Assembly: GCA_003135315.1 (NCBI GenBank)
Contig: PLBD01000298.1
Location: 520 to 5,519 of the forward strand
DNA: 5,000 bases
Source: Acidobacteriaceae bacterium
GTDB taxonomy: Bacteria; Acidobacteriota; Terriglobia; Terriglobales; Acidobacteriaceae
Reading direction: 5' to 3'
The notes under the pieces were generated by a model, which was not told the origin of the DNA, ran no database searches, and was given only the letters and a program-made list of their open reading frames with translations. Made by a program: the position numbers and the translations under genes. This document shows, in pieces, positions 1-5,000 of the stretch (its first letter is position 1; every line of letters starts with the position of its first letter).

Positions 1-1107
1 GACGGAAAGGCGCCCGAGGCCGGCCTGACGTTGGATGCAGCAGGAAATCTCTACGGAACCGCATCCGCCGGCGGCAGCGGCTCGGGCACAGTCTATAGGC
101 TGACGCACAAGGGCAGCGGGTGGACATTCAGTCCGCTCTACAACTTTGCCGGAGGCGATGACGGGGCTACTCCCATTGCCAGGGTAATCATTGGACCCAA
201 CGGCACGCTTTACGGTACCACCGAGTACGGGGGAAACTGCGTCTCCAACTGCGGCACGGTATTCAACCTGGCTCCTCCAGTATCAGTCTGCAAGGCGGTG
301 AAGTGCTACTGGGATGAGAAGGTGCTCTATCGCTTTCTGGGAGGCGACAAGGATGGATATCAACCCGGGTATGGCGACCTTGTTTTCGATCGCGCGGGCA
401 ATCTCTACGGCACCACCATCTTTGGCAGCGCCAACAGCTCGGGTATTGTCTTTGAACTGACGCCCTCGAGTGGAAGCTGGACAGAGAACATTCTTTACGC
501 CATGACCTCCGACTCGGGTGTCTATCCCTACAGCGGCGTGATCTTCGACCATGCCGGCAATCTTTATGGCACCGCCCTGGAAAGCGGCCCCGAAACGATC
601 TATGGCACGGTCTACGAGTTGACGCCGTCCGGGTCCGGATGGGCGGAAACTACTCTTCACAATTTTCAAGAAGCAACGGACGGGTCATCTCCCTGGGGTG
701 GCGTTATTTTTGATTCCTCGGGCAATCTCTACGGAACCACCAGCAACCGTGGGCCGTCTGGCGGCGGAACAGTCTTCAAGCTGACGCCATCCAACGGCAC
801 GTGGACGTTGACCGTGCTGCACAGCTTTGCTGGAAGCGGCGGACCCCAGGGCGGCCTCACGATGGACGCAGCCGGGAACCTCTACGGCACAACCTACGGC
901 GACGGCACTCACGACTACGGTAACGTATTCGAACTTAGTCCTTCTGACGGCGGCTGGACCTACACCGACCTGTACGATTTTACTGGCGGCGACGACGGGG
1001 GAAACCCATTGGGCAGCGTGGCCATGGACGCGAACGGCAATCTCTACGGCACCACATCCTCCTATGGCACACATGGCTATGGCGTGATCTGGGAGATTAC
1101 GCCGTAA
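1..1107 (+). CDS. GloVer-repeat (Gloeo/Verruco) protein, C-terminal part
   Basis: The 5' end lies outside the window. The reading frame is open from base 1, and the TTG at 31 falls inside a repeat (the codons before it read as normal repeat sequence), so it is not the true start. The visible 368 residues are made almost wholly of GloVer units: NLYGTT, then a Gly-rich turn, GTVF.LTP, a W-T-..LY.F strand, GGDDG..P and a hydrophobic strand ending in D.aGN. This is the TIGR03803-type repeat, found in large exported proteins of Acidobacteria, Verrucomicrobia and others. By family analogy it should form a beta-propeller-like or extended beta structure, but its biochemical role is unknown. The protein stops right after a half unit (GVIWEITP), with no PEP-CTERM or other sorting tail. 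Export is inferred from the family, because the N-terminus is not visible. The next gene on this strand starts 490 bases away, so an operon is not evident. Confidence 0.9.
   Translation, partial: DGKAPEAGLTLDAAGNLYGTASAGGSGSGTVYRLTHKGSGWTFSPLYNFAGGDDGATPIARVIIGPNGTLYGTTEYGGNCVSNCGTVFNLAPPVSVCKAVKCYWDEKVLYRFLGGDKDGYQPGYGDLVFDRAGNLYGTTIFGSANSSGIVFELTPSSGSWTENILYAMTSDSGVYPYSGVIFDHAGNLYGTALESGPETIYGTVYELTPSGSGWAETTLHNFQEATDGSSPWGGVIFDSSGNLYGTTSNRGPSGGGTVFKLTPSNGTWTLTVLHSFAGSGGPQGGLTMDAAGNLYGTTYGDGTHDYGNVFELSPSDGGWTYTDLYDFTGGDDGGNPLGSVAMDANGNLYGTTSSYGTHGYGVIWEITP
46..1104 (+). repeat. Seven GloVer repeat units within the first CDS
   Basis: The units begin at the NLYGT (or TLYGT) codons at 46, 205, 400, 559, 724, 877 and 1039. 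They are about 53, 65, 53, 55, 51, 54 and 22 codons long, the last being a half unit that ends the protein. The start of each unit is the best conserved part even in DNA: the 20 bases at 397-416 and 1036-1055 are identical, and 721-740 differs from them by one base. Elsewhere the units have diverged, which suggests old duplications with selection on protein structure. Unit 2 is longest because of an insert carrying four cysteines. Confidence 0.88.
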
Positions 1108-1214
1108 TCCGCTTTGCGCGTCCGCAGCGGGCGACCTCCTGCACGGAGCCTCTGCTGGTGCGACCTACCCACGTGTTCGTTTCCAGATGGGATTGCCGAA
1201 TCTGTGTTGAAAAC

Positions 1215-1246
1215 CCCCGCTCAAGGCGGAACCGGCTTGAGTGGGG
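1215..1246. other. 11-bp inverted repeat, possible weak terminator
   Basis: The arms 1215-1225 (CCCCGCTCAAG) and 1236-1246 (CTTGAGTGGGG) pair over 11 positions with one G-T wobble, around a 10-base loop. It sits 108 bases after the GloVer stop codon. No T run follows it on the plus strand; read on the minus strand, a short TTTT follows. It could end the GloVer transcript with help from Rho, protect the RNA 3' end, or be a protein-binding palindrome. The structure is plain in the sequence, but its role is a guess. Confidence 0.35.
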
Positions 1247-1397
1247 CCCTCGGCAGCAATCGAGCTGGACGGGCCCGCCGCGATCCCCAAAATTCCTTGA
1301 CATTCCCTCGAAATAGGCGCACCATGCAAACCACTCCGACTGCACTTCGTGTTTTCTGGCACGTCAGCAGAGGGTAAGAAATCGCTCCCGGGGCTAG

Positions 1398-1520
1398 AAG
1401 TTCCTGTTATTTTTGTGGCCTCGGCTCCCCGCGGCGTCAACCTTCGTCTTCATAATCTGGCTAGCTATGGCCTTGCTTGCGACGCTGGCCATTGCCTCAC
1501 AGCCAACAGCGGCATCTTGA
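1398..1520 (+). other. Orphan signal-peptide-like or membrane-helix reading frame, possible gene remnant
   Basis: Between an in-frame TAG (1395-1397) and TGA (1518-1520), this frame reads as a basic or hydrophobic start (KFLLFLWPRLPAAST), then a hydrophobic run (FVFIIWLAMALLATLAIA), then SQPTAAS. That is the layout of a signal peptide with a small-residue cleavage region. Possible starts are TTG at 1413 (35 residues) or ATG at 1467 (17 residues), neither with a clear ribosome binding site. It could be the broken 5' end of a lost exported-protein gene, a leader peptide, or chance. It is not in frame with the gene at 1598. Confidence 0.2.
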
Positions 1521-1581
1521 GAGCACGACTTTTTGGGATAGCAGAAAAAATTCAGTTCGGGTTCCACTGCGAGGAGCCTGC

Positions 1582-1587
1582 GAGGAG
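1582..1587 (+). promoter_or_regulatory. Ribosome binding site that sets the start of the EXORDIUM-like gene
   Basis: GAGGAG lies 10 bases before the ATG at 1598. This site and the signal peptide that begins at that ATG favour 1598 as the start over the longer open frame from 1349, whose extra 83 residues have no recognisable features. A second GAGGAG occurs at 1571-1576. Confidence 0.55.
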
Positions 1588-1597
1588 AAGTGAAGTT

Positions 1598-2599
1598 ATG
1601 AGATGTAACCGCACAGTTGCAAGCCTTGTAGTTGTTGGCGTAGCGATGGCGTCGCTATTGCTTTTGCAAGCCACAGTTTGGGCCCAAGCCGAGTCGCCGC
1701 TCACCATTTCTGATGGAGTGCACAAAGCGCACATGTTTCCCACGAGAAGCCTGGCTTCCCATCTGCCGACCGATAACGGACCCTTGCTTTATAACGGCGG
1801 GCCCGTCATGACCGGAGGCCCTCAGGGCACCAACTTCTACATCATCTACTGGCTCCCGGCGAAGTTGCAGAATGGTGGATCGACCAGCATGTCGGCCCAC
1901 TATATGCAAATACAGAAAGACCTGATCCATGACTACCAGGGACACGACATCGGTAGCAACAATACCCAGTACTATCAGACGGTAAGTGGGGTGACTACCT
2001 ATATCGAAAGCCGCTGGTATAACTACTACACCTACGTCGATACCAACGCCTACCCGGCGTCAGGATGCACCGATATTTACACGCCCGGTAACTGTATTAC
2101 CGACGCCCAGATCCAGACCGAGATCCAGCGGGTGATGAAACTCGAAGGCTGGACCGGCGGCATCCAGAGGATATTCCTTCTCTATACCTCCAGCGGTGAG
2201 GGCTCTTGCTTCGATTCTTCCGGTAGCTCCTGCGCCTATAGCGATTACTGTGCGTATCACAGCTATATCAGCGGCAGTACCCCGATCATCTACACCAACG
2301 AGCCTTACGGAGATCCTACCTACTGCCAGGAGCCGGGCACGCCCTCGCCCAACGGTGATCCCGCAGCGGATACGGCTGTGACTGCTGCCAGCCATGAAAT
2401 GTCGGAATCCATTACCGACCCCGAACTCGATGCCTGGTACACCGCCATGGGCAACGAAATCGGCGATCTGTGCGCCTACAACTACGGTACCAACACCTGG
2501 GACTCCGGCAATGCCAATCAGTTCTGGTCCAGTCACTACTATGAACTGCAGATGGAGTTCGACAATCACGTGGGCGGCTGCGTGCAGGTCGGCCCCTGA
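1598..2599 (+). CDS. Secreted PHI-1/EXORDIUM-like family protein
   Basis: 333 residues. Residues 1-31 form a Sec-type signal peptide: R2/R5, hydrophobic core at about 7-27, and cleavage predicted after W-A-Q-A (31). The mature protein follows the layout of plant PHI-1/EXORDIUM proteins (PF04674). GPLLYNGGPVMTG at 61-73 leads into a hydrophobic YIIYWLP strand. A cysteine-rich middle follows, with C157, C166, C204, C212, C218 and C243. The hallmark block comprises NGDP (252-255), HEMSE (266-270), TDP (273-275), AWY (279-281) and EIGDLC (287-292). C328 lies near the end. The eight mature cysteines form an even set, consistent with disulfides in an exported protein. H266-E267 with E270 and the later E287 resemble a zinc-peptidase HExxE arrangement, but activity is unproven and the usual second histidine (HExxH) is absent. 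Plant members act in the cell wall in growth and carbon responses; the bacterial role is unknown. The gene is convergent with the aminotransferase gene and shares a hairpin with it. The start is chosen from the signal peptide and ribosome binding site; the frame is open back to 1349. Confidence 0.82.
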   Translation: MRCNRTVASLVVVGVAMASLLLLQATVWAQAESPLTISDGVHKAHMFPTRSLASHLPTDNGPLLYNGGPVMTGGPQGTNFYIIYWLPAKLQNGGSTSMSAHYMQIQKDLIHDYQGHDIGSNNTQYYQTVSGVTTYIESRWYNYYTYVDTNAYPASGCTDIYTPGNCITDAQIQTEIQRVMKLEGWTGGIQRIFLLYTSSGEGSCFDSSGSSCAYSDYCAYHSYISGSTPIIYTNEPYGDPTYCQEPGTPSPNGDPAADTAVTAASHEMSESITDPELDAWYTAMGNEIGDLCAYNYGTNTWDSGNANQFWSSHYYELQMEFDNHVGGCVQVGP

Positions 2600-2620
2600 C
2601 GGCAGACTGTGAAAAGCCGG

Positions 2621-2655
2621 CTGCCCACCCACGCTTCCATTGCCTGGGTGGGCAG
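2621..2655. terminator. Likely bidirectional terminator between convergent genes
   Basis: CTGCCCACCCA (2621-2631) and TGGGTGGGCAG (2645-2655) form a perfect 11-bp GC-rich stem with a 13-base loop. The stem starts 22 bases after the EXORDIUM-like stop codon and ends 58 bases from the aminotransferase stop codon. On the plus strand it is followed by a weak TGGTTT; on the minus strand, CCGGCTTTTC follows. The T tracts are short, so termination strength is uncertain, but the position between convergent genes fits a shared terminator. Confidence 0.65.
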
Positions 2656-2713
2656 TGGTTTGAGGCAGACTTCTTGAAAGAAAAACATTCGCCAGCCGGT
2701 TCTATCCCCGTCC

Positions 2714-3958
2714 CTACACCATGATTTCCGCGCCGCGATGTTCCAGTTCATGCGCCACGGCAATCGACAAGCGCCGTATGCCTTCGCGGATCTGCTCCGG
2801 CGCGGCATTCGAGAAATTCAGCCGCATGTGCGAGCCGGTGTCGCCATTGGGGAAGAACGGTTCGCCGGGAACGAAGGCGACGTTCTGTCGCAGCGCCAGC
2901 TCCAGCAACCGTGACGAATCCACGCCCGGCGGCATGGTGACCCACAGGAACAGCCCGCCGTGCGGATGGGTCCACGAAACCTCCGGCGGGAAATAGTCGT
3001 TCAATGCCGACAGCATGGCGTCGCGGCGCTCCTTATAGGTCGCGCGGATCAGCTTCACATGCTCGTCGATGAAGCCATCGCGCGCGGCTTCGTAGACCAC
3101 CATCTGGGTAAAGGTGCTGGTGTGCAGGTCGGTGCTCTGCTTGATCTGTACCAGCTTCGCGATGACGTCCGGCGGCGCCACAATCCAGGCCACCCGCAAT
3201 CCCGGCGCAAGTACCTTGGAGAACGTGCTCAGGTAGATCACGTTCCCGAGCTTATATCCGTTGTCGCGCGCCAGGTTGGTGCGGTCCAGCACCACCAACG
3301 GCGAAATATGCTCGCCTTCGTAGCGAAGCTGTCCGTAAGGATCGTCTTCAATGATGGGGATGCCGTAGCGATCGGAGAGTTCGACCAGTTCGTCGCGCCG
3401 CTTGCGCGAGAGCGTGACTCCGCCCGGGTTCTGGAAGTTCGGCAGGATGTACATGAACTTCGGCCCGGAGCGCAGCGCCTGCTCCATGTTGCAGGTTTGC
3501 AGGCCGTCGTCGTCGACGGGCACGGTCACGTATTCGGCGCCCATCAGGTCGAAGGCCTGCAACGCGCCGAGGTACGTGGGCGACTCCACCAGAATGCGGT
3601 CGCCGCGATTGATGAGCAGCTTGGCGATCAGGTCCAGCGCCTGCTGGGAGCCTGAGGTAATGAGAATGTTATCGACGGTTGCGACGATGCCGTATCGCCC
3701 CATTTGGGCGACGATAAGTTCGCGCAACGGCCGATAGCCTTCGGTGGGACCATACTGCAATGCCGTGGTCGCCTGGGTCGCCAGAACCCGCTGGCACGCC
3801 TCCTGAAAGCGTGCCACCGGAAACACTTCAGGGGCGGGCAATCCGCCGGCAAAGGAGATGACCTCAGGACGTTGGGTAAGCTTGAGCAGCTCGCGGATGA
3901 TGGAACTCTTGACTGACTTGGTGCGCTGCGCGTAACGATGTGCCCAGGGCGCGGCCAT
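2714..3958 (-). CDS. PLP-dependent aminotransferase, LysN/2-aminoadipate aminotransferase-like
   Basis: 414 residues, full length for fold-type I (class I/II) aminotransferases of the MocR/LysN type, without the N-terminal GntR-type DNA-binding domain of MocR regulators. Landmarks in order: IRELLKLTQRP (21-31); SFAGGLPAPEVFP (35-47), the substrate-gating N-terminal segment; LQYGPTEGY (67-75); SGSQQALD (102-109), phosphate-binding loop; PNFQNPGG (173-180) with N177 facing the cofactor; EDDPYG (204-209) with D205 and Y208 for the pyridine ring; SKVLAPGLR (247-255) with Schiff-base lysine K248 and R255; and MRLNF (378-382) with R379 for the substrate carboxylate. All key residues are present, so it should be active. 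The segments closely resemble Thermus LysN, which transfers an amino group to 2-oxoadipate in lysine synthesis and also accepts leucine and aromatic amino acids. No lysine-pathway genes lie nearby, so the physiological substrate is open. The ATG start is firm: a TAA stands in frame five codons upstream and a GGAGGT lies five bases before it. Confidence 0.93.
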   Translation of the reverse strand: MAAPWAHRYAQRTKSVKSSIIRELLKLTQRPEVISFAGGLPAPEVFPVARFQEACQRVLATQATTALQYGPTEGYRPLRELIVAQMGRYGIVATVDNILITSGSQQALDLIAKLLINRGDRILVESPTYLGALQAFDLMGAEYVTVPVDDDGLQTCNMEQALRSGPKFMYILPNFQNPGGVTLSRKRRDELVELSDRYGIPIIEDDPYGQLRYEGEHISPLVVLDRTNLARDNGYKLGNVIYLSTFSKVLAPGLRVAWIVAPPDVIAKLVQIKQSTDLHTSTFTQMVVYEAARDGFIDEHVKLIRATYKERRDAMLSALNDYFPPEVSWTHPHGGLFLWVTMPPGVDSSRLLELALRQNVAFVPGEPFFPNGDTGSHMRLNFSNAAPEQIREGIRRLSIAVAHELEHRGAEIMV

Positions 3959-4081
3959 ACGACACCTCCGTTATTACGCTCAAGCCTAGAGCGGCGGCGG
4001 CATCGCTGTCTGTGACGGCGGACACGGCGTTAAGTCCACGGTCCGTCACCTTCACCACAACCACATTGTGCGGAACATCTC
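3959..4081 (-). other. 123-base gap between the two minus-strand genes, with an imperfect inverted repeat
   Basis: The gap runs from the radical SAM stop codon to the aminotransferase start. GTGACGG (4012-4018) and CCGTCAC (4043-4049) pair perfectly, and GGAC (4020-4023) with GTCC (4034-4037) extends the stem inside an asymmetric internal loop. No T run follows on the minus strand, so it is not a standard terminator. I found no convincing -35/-10 pair. It may be an operator, an RNA structure or chance. Confidence 0.3.
3964..3969 (-). promoter_or_regulatory. Strong ribosome binding site of the aminotransferase gene
   Basis: Read on the minus strand, GGAGGT stands five bases before the ATG at 3958-3956. 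With the in-frame TAA at 3973-3971, it fixes the start of the gene and shows that translation starts independently of the upstream radical SAM gene. Confidence 0.75.
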
Positions 4082-5000
4082 TTATGCGAACAGATCTAAC
4101 TGCTCCTCCGCTTGCGGCGGATGTGCGCTTTGGCTGCGCGCGCTGAATTCGCGGCTGATGCCGTGCTTCTTGCGCAGCTGCGCCATCAGTTCCGAAATGC
4201 GCTTGCTGTAGGCCTTGCTCACGAAGGCGCGCTCGGCAAATCGCTTGCGATAGTCCGCGACGAGCTGCGGAAACTCTTTCTCCAGAAACGGCAGAAACAC
4301 GCTTGCCGAGCACGGCTTCAGGAACAGCGGGTTGGCATAAATATACTTGCCGCCGGCTTCCTTGGTCGCGCGCACAACGGCGTCCAGGGCCGCGGGCGAG
4401 TCGGTGATCCCCGGCAAGACCGGCGCGCAAATCACTCCTGCGTTGATTCCCGCAGCGCACAACTCGCGCACGGCCTGCATTCGCAGATCGGGACGCGGCG
4501 CGCGCGGCTCCAGAATCCGCGCCAGCTTGGCATTCAGCGTGGTGATGGTCAGGTTCACGAACAGGGAATTGTGTTCGGCGACGCGCCTCAGCAGCTCCAC
4601 ATCCCGCCCGATCAGGTCCGACTTGGTGACGATCCCAATGTTCAGCCCGTGATGTTGCGCCAGTTCCTCCAGAATGCCGCGCGTCACTTCGAAGCGCTTC
4701 TCCGCCGGCTGATAAGGATCGGTCGCGGTGCCGATGGCGATCTCTTCGCCGCGCTTGACCTTCTTCAACTCCTGCCGCAGCAGCCACGCCGTCTGCTGCT
4801 TTACGTAGATCTTGCGCTCGAAGTCAACGCCACCGCGCATTTCCATGAACTCGTGGGTATAGCGGGCGTAGCAATATTTGCAGCCGAATTCGCACCCCCG
4901 GTAGGGATTGACGGTCCACTGAAACGGCATGTTGGGCCTGGTGCGGTTGAGGATGCTGCGCGTGGGCAGCTCGAAATACCGCACTTCGCGCTTTTCCTCG
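4082..5000 (-). CDS. Radical SAM protein, SplB/COG1533 family, with C-terminal clamp-binding motif
   Basis: The frame is open to the window edge. A GTG at 4984 would give 300 residues and has a GAGG 11 bases upstream, but the preceding codons (EEKRE) also read as coding, so the start may lie outside the window. Numbering from the GTG: NPYRG (26-30) leads into the cluster motif C31-x3-C35-x2-C38, followed by YARYTHEF, which marks a radical SAM enzyme binding a 4Fe-4S cluster and S-adenosylmethionine. GTATDPYQPAE (85-95), TKSDLIGRD (120-128), a NLTITTL strand (144-150), LEPRAPRP (158-165) and APVLPGITD (187-195) are typical of the spore-photoproduct-lyase-like family often annotated as DNA repair photolyase or as Rv2578c/PA0069-type proteins. 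The true substrate of these non-spore members is not established. The tail from about 278 is polar and probably disordered and ends in EEQLDLFA, where QLDLF (295-299) matches the DnaN sliding-clamp-binding consensus. This supports a DNA-linked role, by inference. The aminotransferase gene follows 123 bases downstream on the same strand. Confidence 0.88.
   Translation of the reverse strand, partial: EEKREVRYFELPTRSILNRTRPNMPFQWTVNPYRGCEFGCKYCYARYTHEFMEMRGGVDFERKIYVKQQTAWLLRQELKKVKRGEEIAIGTATDPYQPAEKRFEVTRGILEELAQHHGLNIGIVTKSDLIGRDVELLRRVAEHNSLFVNLTITTLNAKLARILEPRAPRPDLRMQAVRELCAAGINAGVICAPVLPGITDSPAALDAVVRATKEAGGKYIYANPLFLKPCSASVFLPFLEKEFPQLVADYRKRFAERAFVSKAYSKRISELMAQLRKKHGISREFSARSQSAHPPQAEEQLDLFA

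Larger units (their letters stand above)
1108..1597. other. 490-base intergenic region without a convincing gene
   Basis: Open frames here encode Arg/Pro/Gly-rich, low-complexity products without recognisable domains, as expected by chance in GC-rich DNA. A small hairpin (1119-1133, six pairs including one G-T, three-base loop) follows the GloVer stop codon but has no T tract. A longer inverted repeat lies at 1215-1246, and a signal-peptide-like stretch at 1398-1520. A TTGACA at 1297-1302 matches a sigma-70 -35 box, but no good -10 box stands 16-18 bases downstream. The region probably holds the end of the GloVer transcript and the promoter and leader of the gene at 1598, but I cannot place either precisely. 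Confidence 0.6.

Noticed and set aside
31..33. TTG as the start codon of the GloVer gene.
   Set aside because: The codons before it read DGKAPEAGLT, a normal lead-in to a GloVer unit, so the protein begins upstream of the window.
1297..1302. TTGACA as a promoter -35 box.
   Set aside because: It is a perfect hexamer, but the hexamer 17 bases on (CACCAT, 1320-1325) matches TATAAT at only three positions, and the gene start is some 270 bases away.
1349..1597. An 83-residue N-terminal extension of the EXORDIUM-like protein.
   Set aside because: The frame is open, but the extension has no family features and would bury the signal peptide. A GAGGAG and an ATG at 1598 give a better start.
2060..2632. 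A 190-codon open frame on the minus strand.
   Set aside because: It is antisense to the EXORDIUM-like gene, overlaps the terminator stem and shows only repetitive Val/Gly/Ala-rich sequence.
2960..3655. A 231-codon open frame on the plus strand.
   Set aside because: It lies antisense within the aminotransferase gene, whose active-site residues are all intact. The product has no recognisable motif.
3864..4787. A 307-codon open frame on the minus strand.
   Set aside because: It overlaps the radical SAM gene in another frame, is rich in Ala/Arg/Gly and has no domain. The radical SAM frame has clear catalytic motifs, so this is a GC-driven shadow.
1..5000. CRISPR array, tRNA or rRNA genes, insertion sequence or prophage.
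   Set aside because: I found no spaced identical repeats, no cloverleaf-like sequence, no transposase or integrase motifs and no flanking terminal repeats. The only repeats are coding GloVer units.

Overview
The window is a GC-rich stretch of bacterial chromosome with four protein-coding genes, two of them cut or possibly cut by the window edges. I see no RNA genes, CRISPR arrays, insertion sequences or phage genes. A GloVer tandem-repeat protein, a bacterial EXORDIUM-like secreted protein and the overall gene style together suggest a soil-type Acidobacteriota (Terriglobia-like) genome. That is an inference from family distribution, not something the sequence proves.

Layout: positions 1-1107 (+) hold the C-terminal part of a GloVer-repeat protein, with six full units and one half unit. 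Positions 1108-1597 are a 490-base gap with no convincing gene. It contains an 11-bp inverted repeat and a short stretch that reads like an orphan signal peptide or membrane helix. Positions 1598-2599 (+) encode a 333-residue secreted protein of the PHI-1/EXORDIUM family, with a clear signal peptide and the family's conserved NGDP...HExxE...TDP...AWY...EIGDLC block. A perfect 11-bp hairpin at 2621-2655 lies between this gene and the convergent gene that follows and probably terminates both. Positions 2714-3958 (-) encode a complete fold-type I PLP aminotransferase closely resembling LysN (2-aminoadipate aminotransferase). After a 123-base gap, 4082-5000 (-) encodes a radical SAM protein of the SplB/COG1533 type that ends in QLDLF, a textbook match to the bacterial sliding-clamp-binding motif.

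The two plus-strand genes both look like exported proteins and may belong to a surface or extracellular programme. The two minus-strand genes are cytoplasmic enzymes read in the same direction, radical SAM first and aminotransferase second. The 123-base gap between them and the aminotransferase's own strong ribosome binding site mean cotranscription is possible but not shown. Nothing links the two halves functionally. The most interesting points are the clamp motif on the radical SAM protein and the plant-like EXORDIUM protein with a metalloprotease-like HExxE.
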